The translations under genes were made by a program, and so were the position numbers. From assembly GCA_017744365.1 (NCBI GenBank), contig JAGIBL010000008.1, positions 62,001-126,000 on the forward strand: DNA of 64,000 bases. The letters run 5' to 3'. Source of the stretch: Nocardioidaceae bacterium (GTDB lineage Bacteria > Actinomycetota > Actinomycetes > Propionibacteriales > Nocardioidaceae). Below the pieces are notes generated by a model that saw nothing but the letters and a program-made list of their open reading frames with translations, made no database searches and had not been told where the DNA came from. Of this stretch, positions 49,721 through 58,100 are shown in pieces; position 1 is the first letter of the stretch; each line of letters opens with the position of its first letter.

Positions 49721-50614
49721 GTGAAGCACCCCAAGAAAAGCACGATCGTTCGTTTCCGCAATGGCGCCACTCGGCTGTTCTTCACCTATGGCGAGTACCT
49801 GGTCCCGCGGCTGGCCGGCCGGCTGGCCCGCGACCTCTGGTTCGCCGCGCCGCCGCGGATGGCCGACCTGCCGGTGCCGCCGGGTGGCGAGTCGTTCACG
49901 GTGACGAGCCAGGGGGCGACGATTGGGGGGCAGGCGTGGGGATCCGGCGACCGGACCGTCTACCTGATGCACGGCTGGGGCGGTCGCGGGTCCCAGTTCG
50001 GGGCGCTCGTCGAGCCGCTGACCCGGGCCGGCTACCGGGCCGTCCTCTTCGACGCCCCCGCGCACGGCGCCTCGGACCCCGGTCCGGGCGGACGCCGGAC
50101 GAACGGGGTGGAGTTCGCCCGCGCGCTCGACGACGTGTTCGCCCGCTTCGGGCCGGCCGACGCGGTGATCGCCCACTCGATGGGCACGATCTCGACCTAC
50201 CTGGCCCTCAACGACGGCTGGCTCGGAACGAGACGTCTCGTCTTCGTCGCGCCGATGGTCGAGGCCGTCTCGCTGTTCAACGCCTTCCAGCAGGCGCTCG
50301 GCTTCGGGCACCGGACGCGGCGGGCCTTCGACCGTGCGGTCGACGAGTTCATCGGCCTCCCGATCACCGAGTTCGACGCCCGGATCCAGGCCGCCCGCAC
50401 CGAGGCGCGACCCACGCTGGTGCTCACCGACCGCGGCGACCGGCAGACGCCGTACGACGACGTCGTCGACTTCGCGCAGAGCATCGGCGCTCCGCTGGTC
50501 ACCACCGAGGGCCTCGGCCACCGCAAGATCCTGCGCGACCCGGCGGTGGTGCAGCGGATCGTCGAGTTCGTCGGCGGGACCCGCGACGGCGGCGAGCTGG
50601 AGGAAATCGCCTGA
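49721..50614 (+). CDS. Alpha/beta hydrolase under TetR control
   Basis: 297 residues from GTG 49721, with GAAGGAG upstream. The oxyanion motif is YLMHGWGGRGSQF (near 86). The nucleophile Ser lies in IAHSMGTIST (near 150), the acid is probably Asp in VLTDRGDRQTPYDDV and His is in TEGLGHRKIL (near 267). No signal peptide. Substrate unknown. Codons 7-12 contain a second copy of the operator found in the tetR promoter (49740-49755), so the regulator could also block elongation here. Confidence 0.88.
   Translation: MKHPKKSTIVRFRNGATRLFFTYGEYLVPRLAGRLARDLWFAAPPRMADLPVPPGGESFTVTSQGATIGGQAWGSGDRTVYLMHGWGGRGSQFGALVEPLTRAGYRAVLFDAPAHGASDPGPGGRRTNGVEFARALDDVFARFGPADAVIAHSMGTISTYLALNDGWLGTRRLVFVAPMVEAVSLFNAFQQALGFGHRTRRAFDRAVDEFIGLPITEFDARIQAARTEARPTLVLTDRGDRQTPYDDVVDFAQSIGAPLVTTEGLGHRKILRDPAVVQRIVEFVGGTRDGGELEEIA
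49740..49755 (+). promoter_or_regulatory. Second copy of the presumed TetR operator, inside the hydrolase gene
   Basis: GCACGATCGTTCGTTT is the reverse complement of the tetR-promoter site at 49079-49094 with a single mismatch. It lies 19 bases after the GTG start of the hydrolase gene. A 15 of 16 match at this distance from a TetR gene is unlikely by chance. Confidence 0.6.
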
Positions 50615-50656
50615 TTTCGCCCACGCGAGGGCGCCGGACCCGCTTCACTTCTGGTC

Positions 50657-52660
50657 ATGGCTCTTCGCACCCGTGCCGCCCTCGGGATCGCTGGACTGCT
50701 CGCCGTGGCCGGTGGCGCCCTGGTCACCGGACCGGCGAACGCCGTGGCTCCCGGTCGCTGTGACAAGCCCGCGCTGTCCCAGCCCGCGCGCGCCGGCGAC
50801 CTGCAGCGGTCGAACCCGGGCGCGTTCCGCAGCGCCGAGGCGCGCAACGCGGGCTCGGTGCCGGGCCTGGCCAGCAAGGCGGCCGACAAGGCGCTCTGGG
50901 TGGACCGCTGCCTGACGGCGTTCTACGTCGACGCGACGGCCGGACCCGCGGACAAGAGCGCAGCGGCCGCAGGCATGGGAGCTGCGGCCGCGAGCGCCAC
51001 GGACCTGCCCCTGACGGTCGGCCCGCTCAGCGAGACCTTCACGCTGCAGTCCAAGCCGGGCTCGTCGAAGACGATCTACCTCGACTTCAAGGGCGGCACC
51101 ATCACCGGGACCGCGTGGAACGCCTCCTATGGCGCCACCCTGGTCGCCGAGCCCTACTCGATCGACACGACGGTCGACACGAGCTTCTCCGATGCCGAGC
51201 TCACCGAGATCCAGAAGGTGTGGCAGGTCGTCGCCGAGGACTACGCGCCGTACGACGTCAACGTCACCACCCAGGACCCGGGCTCGGCCGCGATCGACCG
51301 CACCTCCTCGACCGACACCGTCTACGGCACCCGGGCGCTGATCACCAACGGCGGCACCATCTACACCCAGTGCAGCTGTGGCGGCATCGCCTACGTCAAC
51401 GTCTTCAACACCAGCGGCACCAACCACGGCTACTACCAGCCGGCGTGGATCTTCTCCAACGGCACCACCAAGAACGGCAAGTACATCGGTGAGGCGGTCA
51501 GCCACGAGGTCGGGCACAACTTCGGGCTCAACCACGACGGCACCGCGACCTCCGGCTACTACTCCGGCGCGAACGGGTGGGCGCCGATCATGGGCGCCAG
51601 CTACTCCCAGCCGATCTCGCAGTGGTCGAAGGGCGAGTACCCGGGCGCGAACAACACCACCCAGGACGATGTCGCCCAGATCGCGACCGGCGCCGCGTAC
51701 CGAACCGACGAGGACGCCGCCGGTCCGGTCGCGCTGGGCAACGGTGGTGCGGTCAACGGCATCGTCGCCAAGGCGACCGACGTGGACTCCTACGCGTTCA
51801 CGGCGGCCGGCAGCACGACCGTCGCGGTCGCGAACGCGTCCGGCTTCCCCGACCTCGACGTGCTGCTGACCATCCGCGACGCGAGCGGCGCCGTGGTCGC
51901 GACGGCCAACCCGGCCAGCGCGCGCGTGAGCGCGTTCGTCGCCTCCGGGCTCGGTGCCAGCGCCACCTTCACGGCGCCCGCGGGCGGGGCGAGCTACACC
52001 GCGCAGGTCCAGGGCACCGGCCAGGGCGACCCGGCCACGCCCGGCGGCTACTCGTCGTACGGGTCCCTCGGCAACTACCAGGTCAGCCTGGCCACCCAGA
52101 CCCCGTCGAGCCCGACGCCGCTGAGCGTGAGCGTGGCCGCGATGCCCTCGGGCACCGTCGGCACGCCGTACGGCGCCAGCCCGGTGAGCGCCTCCGGCGG
52201 CACCGCGCCGTACTCCTACGGCGCCACCGGCCTGCCCACCGGGATCAGCATCGACCCGAGCACCGGTGCGGTCAGCGGCACGCCGACCGCCGCAGGCACC
52301 TGGACACCGGTCTTCACCGTCACCGACAGCCTCGGCGCCTCCGCGTCGCGGTCGGGCTCGGTCACGATCAACCCGGCCGCCGCGCCGCCACCGAGCTTCG
52401 TCACCGGGGCGACGCTGCCGACCGGCAAGCTGCGCACCGCGTACACGACGACGATCCAGGTGACCGGCGGGACGCCCGGCTACACCTGGGCACGGACCGC
52501 GGGCTCGCTGCCGGCGGGCCTGACCCTGACCGGCAACGGCGCGACCGCGACGATCAGCGGGACGCCGACCAAGCAGGGGAGCAGCACGTTCACCGTGAAG
52601 GTCACCGATGCTGCCGGCGCGAGCGTGACGAAGTCCTTCACGCTGCAGATCCGGAAGTAG
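50657..52660 (+). CDS. Secreted metzincin-like metalloprotease with Ig-like C-terminal repeats
   Basis: 667 residues from ATG 50657. Signal peptide of about 31 residues (GIAGLLAVAGGALVTGPANA). The zinc motif HEVGHNFGLNHD begins at residue 283 and fits HExxHxxGxxHD. A QWSKGEYPGANNTTQDD block follows, as in the two paralogs at 1-3240. Then comes a pre-peptidase C-terminal-like domain (about 360-480). Two putative-Ig (He_PIG) repeats follow (APYSYGATGLPTGISIDPST and TPGYTWARTAGSLPAGLTLT). The Ig repeats may bind a surface polymer. Substrate unknown. Confidence 0.88.
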   Translation: MALRTRAALGIAGLLAVAGGALVTGPANAVAPGRCDKPALSQPARAGDLQRSNPGAFRSAEARNAGSVPGLASKAADKALWVDRCLTAFYVDATAGPADKSAAAAGMGAAAASATDLPLTVGPLSETFTLQSKPGSSKTIYLDFKGGTITGTAWNASYGATLVAEPYSIDTTVDTSFSDAELTEIQKVWQVVAEDYAPYDVNVTTQDPGSAAIDRTSSTDTVYGTRALITNGGTIYTQCSCGGIAYVNVFNTSGTNHGYYQPAWIFSNGTTKNGKYIGEAVSHEVGHNFGLNHDGTATSGYYSGANGWAPIMGASYSQPISQWSKGEYPGANNTTQDDVAQIATGAAYRTDEDAAGPVALGNGGAVNGIVAKATDVDSYAFTAAGSTTVAVANASGFPDLDVLLTIRDASGAVVATANPASARVSAFVASGLGASATFTAPAGGASYTAQVQGTGQGDPATPGGYSSYGSLGNYQVSLATQTPSSPTPLSVSVAAMPSGTVGTPYGASPVSASGGTAPYSYGATGLPTGISIDPSTGAVSGTPTAAGTWTPVFTVTDSLGASASRSGSVTINPAAAPPPSFVTGATLPTGKLRTAYTTTIQVTGGTPGYTWARTAGSLPAGLTLTGNGATATISGTPTKQGSSTFTVKVTDAAGASVTKSFTLQIRK

Positions 52661-52677
52661 CCAGATCCGGAGGTGGT

Positions 52678-53442
52678 TCAGCGGGCGAAGCCCGGCTTCT
52701 CCTTGGCCAGGAACGCCCGCACGCCCTCGGCGAAGTCGGGTCCGCCGTACACCTCGGTGAGCAGCGCGGGATCGGAGTCGGGCTCGGCCTCGAGCAACGC
52801 GGCCCGGGCCGCCAGCTGGGACTTGGTCGCGCGCAGCGTCACGCCCGAGGCCTGCAGCAGCCCGTCCACCAGGTCGTCGATCTCGGCATCGAGGTCCTCG
52901 ACGACGCCGAGCACCGCGCCGACGCCGTACGCCCGGTCGGCGGAGACCAGCCGTGAGGTCATGAGCATCTCCCGGGTCAGGGACTCCCCGAACACGCTCG
53001 CGCAGCGGTAGACGATCGAGGCCGACAGCGCGTTGCCCAGGGTGCGCGCGATCGGGTAGCCGAAGCGCGCGTTCGCGGTGCACACCCGCAGGTCGCAGTG
53101 GGTCGCGACGGCGAGGCCGCCGCCGACGCAGGCGCCCTCGACGGCGGCGATGGTGACCTGGGGGAGCTCGAACAGCGCGACCAGCAGCTCGCGGATGCTC
53201 TCCTCGTAGGCGACCACGTCACGGTCGAGGAAGTCGGAGATCTCGTTGCCGGCCGCGAACGCCTTGCCCCCGGAGCCGCGCAGCACGAGCACCCGGGTGG
53301 CGGTGTCCTCGCGCAACTCCTCGCACAGGTCGCGCATCGCGGCGTACATCGCGCTGGTGAACGCGTTGCGGCGCTCGGGACGGTGGAAGACGACCTGGAC
53401 GACGCCGTCGCGGCGGGTCACCTGCAGCTCGGGGGAGTTCAC
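52678..53442 (-). CDS. Enoyl-CoA hydratase/isomerase family protein
   Basis: 254 residues from GTG 53442 (VNSPELQVTRRDGVVQVVFH); the open frame extends upstream but not with plausible sequence. Crotonase-fold motifs are HRPERRNAFTSAMYAAM, GKAFAAGNEISDF (first oxyanion hole) and AAVEGACVGGGLAVATHCDL (second). ARTLGNALS follows. It acts on acyl-CoA thioesters; the exact reaction is not decidable since the usual catalytic Glu positions are not clear. It is convergent with the protease gene and divergent from the NERD-like gene. Confidence 0.9.
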   Translation of the reverse strand: MNSPELQVTRRDGVVQVVFHRPERRNAFTSAMYAAMRDLCEELREDTATRVLVLRGSGGKAFAAGNEISDFLDRDVVAYEESIRELLVALFELPQVTIAAVEGACVGGGLAVATHCDLRVCTANARFGYPIARTLGNALSASIVYRCASVFGESLTREMLMTSRLVSADRAYGVGAVLGVVEDLDAEIDDLVDGLLQASGVTLRATKSQLAARAALLEAEPDSDPALLTEVYGGPDFAEGVRAFLAKEKPGFAR

Positions 53443-53567
53443 GCCGGTCAGCGTAGAGAGTGGCGTCCGCGCGCCGGTTCCCGGGACCAAGGTCTCAGGT
53501 GAACCACCCCTCTGGACGATGGGATAGATGTCCGATATGCACCTAAAATCCCAGTTAGGAGGGTGAC

Positions 53568-55550
53568 ATGGGGGGAGCACGCGCCGAGGCTGCCGAGCGG
53601 CGGGCGCTGCCGGGCAGCCGCAAGGTGAGGTCCGGCAAGGCCAGCGACGAGCAGCAGGCCGCGCAGGCGGGTCTCGACCTGCTCCGCGTCCTCGGCTGGC
53701 TGGTCCTGCACGACGTCGCCGTCCAGGGTGACCCCGACGCCGCGGCCGACCACGTCGTGGTGGGTCCCTCGGGGGTCTTCGTCGTCAACAACACCCCCTG
53801 GCCCGGTGCGGTCACCTTCCGGGACGGCCGGATGGTCGCCGGCGGCGCCCCGCGCACCGCCGAGGTCGACCAGGTGGCCGCGGTCGCCGAGTCCGTGCGC
53901 GGGCTGCTCGGCTCGCACCCGGTCGCCGGTGTGCTCTGCCTGGTGCACGGCGAGCCGGTCACCGGCGTCGCCGGCGAGGTGGCGGTCTGCTCGACCGAGA
54001 ACATCCTCGACCTGCTGACGCAGCTGCCGGCCGTGTTCGACACCCCCACCCAGCAGCAGGTCGGCCGTCTGGTCGGCGCCGCGATGGCGCCCGCCGGGCC
54101 GCGGACGGTCCCGGTCGAGTCGGCCGAGGTTCCGGCCGTTCCGGCCCGGCACCGCAGCAAGGTGCGCCGCAAGCTTCGTCGTACGGCGGAGGAGCCGGAT
54201 GCCTCGGTGGAGACCATCGAGGCGATCGTCCAGGAGCTGGTGGTGCCGCCGCCTCCGCCACCACCGCCGGTCCCCGTCGTCGACGAGCCCGTCGACGAGT
54301 CCGTCGAAGAGAACGCCGACGAGGTCGTCGAAGAAGCCCTCGAGCCGCCGCGTCCCGTGCGCGCGCCGGCCGCACCGCCCCGAGCGCCGGAGGAGAACCG
54401 GGTCGCCGAGGAGAACCGGGCAGCCGAGGAGAACCGGGCAGCCGAGGAGAACCGGGCAGTCGAGGAGCAGCGCGCTCGTGAGGCCGAGGCGCGCGCCGAG
54501 GCCGCCGAAGAGCGCGTCCGGCTCGCCCAGGAGCGCCGGCTCGCCGAGGAGCGCGAGCACCAGGCCGCCCAGCACCAGGCCGCCCAGCAGCGTGCTCGCC
54601 AGGAGGCCGAGGAGCGTGAGCACCGCGCGGCCGAGGAGCAGCGAGCCGCCGAGGAGCAGGAACGGGTCGCCGCCGAGCGCGCCCGGGTCGCCGAGGAGCG
54701 TCGCCAGGCCGAGGAGGCCCAGGCCCGCGCGGTCGCCGAGCGCAAGCGCGCCATCGAGGAGCGCAAGCAGGCCGAGGAGGCCCAGGCCCGGGCCGAGCGC
54801 GAGGCGCGTCGCGCCGCCCGCGAGCGGATCGCGGCCGAGAAGGCCGCCGCCAAGCGGATCGCCGCGGACCGTGCCGCCGCGGCCCGGATCGAGGCGGCCC
54901 GTCAGGCCGAGGCGTCGGCGAAGAGCGTCGCGAGGGCGGCCGCGGCTCCCGCGCATCCGGTCGCTGCTCCAGCGCCGGCACCGGCTCCCGCCGCCCCGGC
55001 ACCTCCCCGCACGACCTCGCGGATGCGTGGGCTGACCCCGGCACTGCTCTCCGCGCTCGTCGTCGTGCTGCTGGTCTCGGTGGTACCGCGGGTCCCGCAC
55101 CTCGTCGAGTGGGGCAAGGGCCTGTTCGTCGCGGACCCCGCCCCCGCCTTCGGCACCACCGTCTCGGTCGGCGCGAGCACGTTCCACCCGGCGCTGCGGG
55201 TCGGCGCCGACGCACCGGTCGCGACCCGGCCGTCTGGCGGGACGGTCGCCGCCGGGACCCATCTCGTCGCGGTCCGGCTGACCGTGCACAACGACGGCGT
55301 CAGCCGCTGGACGCTCCCGCTGAGCGCGCGGATCGTCGCCGTCGACGCACTCGGGGTCGAGCACCGGCCTGCTCGGGTGGCCGGTGTTCGGGCCGGCAAG
55401 CTGCTGCCCGGCACCGTCGCGATCGCCGGCCAGCGGGAGGTCTCCGGGCTGGTCGCCTTCACGCTGCAGAACGGGCGGGAGATCGCCGAGCTCAAGGTGC
55501 TGCTCTCCGCCGACGGGGACGAGAAGGTCAGCTGGGAGAGCGGTTCCTGA
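53568..55550 (+). CDS. NERD-like, coiled-coil membrane protein
   Basis: 660 residues from ATG 53568. Residues about 25-140 resemble a NERD domain (AADHVVVGPSGVFVVNNTPW). However, the position of the catalytic E-x-K after the strand reads N-N-T, so nuclease activity is probably lost. A polyproline segment lies near 230. A very long Ala/Glu/Arg coiled coil follows (about 270-455), with four 6-residue repeats A-E-E-N-R-A at its start. Then come one membrane segment (ALLSALVVVLLVSVVP, near 490) and an outside C-terminal domain like DUF4352 (VSVGASTFHPALRVG ... EVSGLVAFTLQNG). It may sense envelope or DNA state; function unknown. Confidence 0.75.
   Translation: MGGARAEAAERRALPGSRKVRSGKASDEQQAAQAGLDLLRVLGWLVLHDVAVQGDPDAAADHVVVGPSGVFVVNNTPWPGAVTFRDGRMVAGGAPRTAEVDQVAAVAESVRGLLGSHPVAGVLCLVHGEPVTGVAGEVAVCSTENILDLLTQLPAVFDTPTQQQVGRLVGAAMAPAGPRTVPVESAEVPAVPARHRSKVRRKLRRTAEEPDASVETIEAIVQELVVPPPPPPPPVPVVDEPVDESVEENADEVVEEALEPPRPVRAPAAPPRAPEENRVAEENRAAEENRAAEENRAVEEQRAREAEARAEAAEERVRLAQERRLAEEREHQAAQHQAAQQRARQEAEEREHRAAEEQRAAEEQERVAAERARVAEERRQAEEAQARAVAERKRAIEERKQAEEAQARAEREARRAARERIAAEKAAAKRIAADRAAAARIEAARQAEASAKSVARAAAAPAHPVAAPAPAPAPAAPAPPRTTSRMRGLTPALLSALVVVLLVSVVPRVPHLVEWGKGLFVADPAPAFGTTVSVGASTFHPALRVGADAPVATRPSGGTVAAGTHLVAVRLTVHNDGVSRWTLPLSARIVAVDALGVEHRPARVAGVRAGKLLPGTVAIAGQREVSGLVAFTLQNGREIAELKVLLSADGDEKVSWESGS
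54390..54461 (+). repeat. 18-bp tandem repeat, four units, within the coiled-coil gene
   Basis: Units of GAGGAGAACCGGGCAGCC start at 54390, 54408, 54426 and 54444, with one or two base differences in the first and last. Each codes for E-E-N-R-[AV]-[AV]. The repeat keeps the frame and probably arose by slippage in the coiled-coil coding region. Confidence 0.9.
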
Positions 55551-55576
55551 GCCTCGAAGGCTCTAGCGTCGGGGCC

Positions 55577-55819
55577 ATGGGTGACTCTCGCTGGTCCTAC
55601 CGCTCCGAGGACTCGATCCTCTCGATCCGGTCGAAGGGCTCGATCCTGTCCATCGGCAGCACCGGATCGTTCCTCTCGATCGGGTCCATCGGCTCGTTCG
55701 GATCGGCGTTCTCGGTCGGTTCGTTCCTGAGCGCCTTCTCGGTCATGTCCGCGCGCTCACTGGGCTCGGTGATGTCCTGGCGCAGCCGTGGCGGGCTGAT
55801 GGCGGCGCCCGAGGACTGA
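55577..55819 (+). CDS. Small Ser/Gly/Ile repeat protein
   Basis: 80 residues from ATG 55577. The body is a run of S-[IF]-x-S-x-G-S units (SILSIRSKGSILSIGSTGSF and on), framed by MGDSRWSYRSEDS and SWRSRGGLMAAPED. Every fifth or so residue is hydrophobic, so a repeated beta-coil like a pentapeptide-type solenoid is possible. I recall similar small proteins in Nocardioides-type genomes, with no assigned function. It starts 26 bases after the coiled-coil gene. The intact frame and repeat periodicity support a real gene. Confidence 0.7.
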   Translation: MGDSRWSYRSEDSILSIRSKGSILSIGSTGSFLSIGSIGSFGSAFSVGSFLSAFSVMSARSLGSVMSWRSRGGLMAAPED

Positions 55820-55882
55820 ACCGCCCGGTTTGCCTCGGGGCGCCGGGGTTGAGACCCTGGCGGCAGAGTCCGCGCTCGGGCT

Positions 55883-55924
55883 CCCGGACGAGGGGTACCC
55901 GTACCCGGACAGCGACAAGACGGG
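55883..55924 (+). ncRNA. Guanidine-III riboswitch
   Basis: CCCGGACGAGG ... GTACCCGGACAG ... GACAAGACGGG, in this order over 42 bases, matches the compact guanidine-III (ykkC-III) pseudoknot: CCGGACGAGG, then CCGUACCCGG, then ACAAGACGG. It ends 15 bases before the ATG of an SMR exporter gene, so ligand binding would expose or form the ribosome-binding site (GGAAGG at 55928). Guanidine-III riboswitches are known in Actinobacteria before such exporter genes. Confidence 0.88.
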
Positions 55925-55939
55925 ACCGGAAGGCTCGTC

Positions 55940-56254
55940 ATGTCCTGGTTCCTGCTGGTCGTCTCCGGTCTCCTCGAAGCGGTCTGGGCGACCGCCCTCG
56001 ACCGATCCGCCGGCTTCACCCGCCTCGTCCCGACCCTGGTCTTCGCCGTTGCGACCACGGCCAGCCTGGCCGGTCTCGCCTACGCCCTGAAGGACCTGCC
56101 GGTCGGCACCGCGTACGCCGTCTGGGTCGGCATCGGCGCCGGCACCACGGTGGCCTGGGCGATGGCCACCGGCGCCGAGCCGTTCTCCGTGGTCCGGCTG
56201 CTGCTCATCCTCGGCCTGCTCGGCTGCGTCGTCGGGCTCAAGCTGACGCACTGA
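55940..56254 (+). CDS. SMR-family guanidinium exporter (Gdx/SugE type)
   Basis: 104 residues, four membrane segments. The essential Glu lies in LLVVSGLLEAVWATALDRSA (residue 13). The Gdx/SugE-type signature is in the first helix (G-L-L-E-A-V-W-A-T) and LKDLPVGTAYAVWVGIGAGT (near 50). It works as an antiparallel dimer that exchanges guanidinium for protons. The guanidine-III riboswitch directly upstream points to guanidinium, not quaternary-ammonium drugs, as substrate. Confidence 0.92.
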   Translation: MSWFLLVVSGLLEAVWATALDRSAGFTRLVPTLVFAVATTASLAGLAYALKDLPVGTAYAVWVGIGAGTTVAWAMATGAEPFSVVRLLLILGLLGCVVGLKLTH

Positions 56255-56297
56255 GCGGGGCAGCATGGCCGTGCCGGGCGCGGGGTAACGCGATCCC

Positions 56298-56834
56298 ATG
56301 ACCGATCTCGACCTGACCCTCCCCGAAGCCGGCGACGTCGTCGAGCTGATCCTGGACGACCACCACCGGTTCGAGGAGCTGCTGCGCGACCTGCGCGACA
56401 GCACCAGCGACCGGGCCGCGGTCCGTGCGGTCTTCGCCACCCTGCACGTCGCCCACGCCGAGGCCGAGGAGCACGAGGTGTACCCGACCCTGCGCAACGA
56501 CGACGCGATCACCAAGGGCGAGGAGCAGCACGGCGAGAAGGAGCACGCCGAGGGCAACCAGGCGCTGCTGGCCGTCCTCGAGGCCGACGACCTGCAGAGC
56601 GAGGAGTTCGACGACCTCGTCGAGAAGCTCGCCGAGAAGGTCAACCACCACCTCACCGAAGAGGAGCTGACCATCCTCAACCCGGCCCGCGAGGAAGTCG
56701 ACGAGGACGAGCGCAAGCGCCTCGGCGCCGCCTTCGTCAAGGCCCGAAACGCCCTCATCGAGGACGACTGCGGTGCGGTCGAGAACGTGCGCGCCATCGT
56801 CGCCGAGGCCCAGGAGAAGGGCCTTCTCGACTAG
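56298..56834 (+). CDS. Hemerythrin (HHE cation-binding) domain protein
   Basis: 178 residues. His/Glu ligands of a di-iron four-helix bundle are visible: LILDDHHRFEELL (near 20), HVAHAEAEEHEVYP (near 50-60), EEQHGEKEHAEGN (near 75-85) and KVNHHLTEEELTIL (near 115). It probably senses or buffers oxygen, nitric oxide or peroxide in the cytoplasm. It lies 43 bases after the SMR gene, but no functional link is apparent. Confidence 0.9.
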   Translation: MTDLDLTLPEAGDVVELILDDHHRFEELLRDLRDSTSDRAAVRAVFATLHVAHAEAEEHEVYPTLRNDDAITKGEEQHGEKEHAEGNQALLAVLEADDLQSEEFDDLVEKLAEKVNHHLTEEELTILNPAREEVDEDERKRLGAAFVKARNALIEDDCGAVENVRAIVAEAQEKGLLD

Positions 56835-56895
56835 CCCTTGCGGCGCGCCGACGCGACGGAGCAGGCTGGGCGAAGACCCTCAGGGAGGTGGCGCG

Positions 56896-57078
56896 ATGGA
56901 GGCCAAGGTGGGAGACCGGCTCGTCGTGGAGAGCCGGCACGTCGGCGAGGCGCGCAAGGTGGGCGAGGTGATCGAGGTCCACGGCGAGCACGGCACGCCG
57001 CCGTACCTGGTCCGGTGGAGCGACGGGCACGAGGGACTGATGTTCCCCGGCGCCGACGCCCACGTCGAGCACGGCTGA
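56896..57078 (+). CDS. DUF1918 small protein
   Basis: 60 residues from ATG 56896, with AGGGAGG upstream. The pattern VGDRLVVESRHVGEARKVGE followed by GTPPYLVRWSDGHEGLMFPG and ADAHVEH is DUF1918, an SH3-like small barrel common in actinobacteria. Function unknown. Confidence 0.92.
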   Translation: MEAKVGDRLVVESRHVGEARKVGEVIEVHGEHGTPPYLVRWSDGHEGLMFPGADAHVEHG

Positions 57079-57093
57079 CCGCGGTTCGGTCCT

Positions 57094-57249
57094 TCACTCG
57101 CGCGCGGCGAGCACCACCACTGCGCCCAGCACGAGGAGGGACCAGATCAGCATGTCGAGATCACGCGTGCTCTGACTGAATGCTTGAACGAGCGCGAGCA
57201 CGGTGCCGATTCCGAGCACGAAGTAGCCAGTGCTCCTAGGTGGGTTCAC
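57094..57249 (-). CDS. Small two-pass membrane protein
   Basis: 51 residues from GTG 57249, with GAGGGGAC upstream. Segments GYFVLGIGTVLALVQAF and LIWSLLVLGAVVVLAA flank a short loop with STRDLD. It begins 12 bases after the stop of the secreted-protein gene and is probably in its operon. Unknown function. Confidence 0.6.
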   Translation of the reverse strand: MNPPRSTGYFVLGIGTVLALVQAFSQSTRDLDMLIWSLLVLGAVVVLAARE

Positions 57250-57260
57250 TGCGGGTCCCC

Positions 57261-58041
57261 TCAGTTGTAGTAGCTGATCGGAGTGGCCTTCTGGAGGCGC
57301 TGGCCGCCACTTCCGCTGTAGCTGATCGAGAGGACCTTGATCGTGACAGACGCCGACCAGCCACCCGTGCCTCCCTCGTTGTGCTCGTAGTAGAACTTTC
57401 CTGTCTTGCGCCCGGTGCAGGTCGTGCCACTTCGATCGCGTCGCATGACGATCCACACCATGCCCATGTCGTTGTACAGGCGGAATGCCTTGGTTCGATC
57501 CTGAATGCCGAAGACCGAGGTCTGGTGGCCGGAGTTCTTCAGCCAGCCCAGGTCGTGCCTGTAGCCACGATCGTCCTGAACGATGATTCCGGTGTCGATG
57601 TTGGTCCAGCACGTCGACGAGAAGCCGCTGATTGCCATGGCCGAGGCGTCGTACGCTGACCCGCTCCCGATGAAGGAGTTGCGGAAGTTCCAATTGCCGT
57701 AGAACGCGACGTGTTTCTTGCCGTTCTGGTACCAGTCCGCCCAGGACGTCCGCACCGCGAAGATGTCCGGAGACAGGCCTCCGATGCGCTGGCGGGCGAC
57801 CTCTGGGCGCGGCGTACCCGGGTGGACATGGATGTGGGTTGCGCCTCGTCGGCGGAGTGCGCGCTCGATCGCGGCGTCAGGATCCCCGGACCCGACCGCT
57901 GCGCTGGCTGCCGCGCGCTGTCGACGCGCTCGGTGAAAGCGTCGCGCCGGCTGCCGATGTCGCCTGGACCCGTGAGGGAGTGAGGGCGGGTAGGAGGAAC
58001 ATGATCGCCGTCGTTGCTACGCCGAGAGTTCGTCGCATCAT
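57261..58041 (-). pseudogene. Secreted protein gene with an apparent frameshift after the signal peptide
   Basis: An ATG at 58041 opens a clear signal peptide (RTLGVATTAIMFLLPALTPS, then RVQA) but that frame ends at 57877. A second frame, open from 58016, carries on through RRRGATHIHVHPGTPRPEVA and a mature domain (DWYQNGKKHVAFYGNWNFRN ... SISYSGSGGQRLQ), with paired cysteines, to the stop at 57261. The mature part reads as real exported protein but has no start with an export signal of its own. A one- or two-base indel between about 57880 and 57960 would join them. It is either a decayed gene, a sequencing error, or programmed frameshifting (least likely). Confidence 0.6.
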
Positions 58042-58100
58042 CCGTCCTGTCTTCTTCGGCCACACTGGTGACCCCGTAGACGGTCGAACTGCGCCGCTTA

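Noticed and set aside
52640-52675. Direct repeat CAGATCCGG at the end of protease 3 as an insertion scar
   Set aside because: Only 9-10 bases with no element between the copies; chance in GC-rich DNA is likely.
54390-54461. Short tandem repeats considered as a CRISPR-like array
   Set aside because: The units are adjacent with no spacers, keep the reading frame and lie within a coiled-coil coding region.
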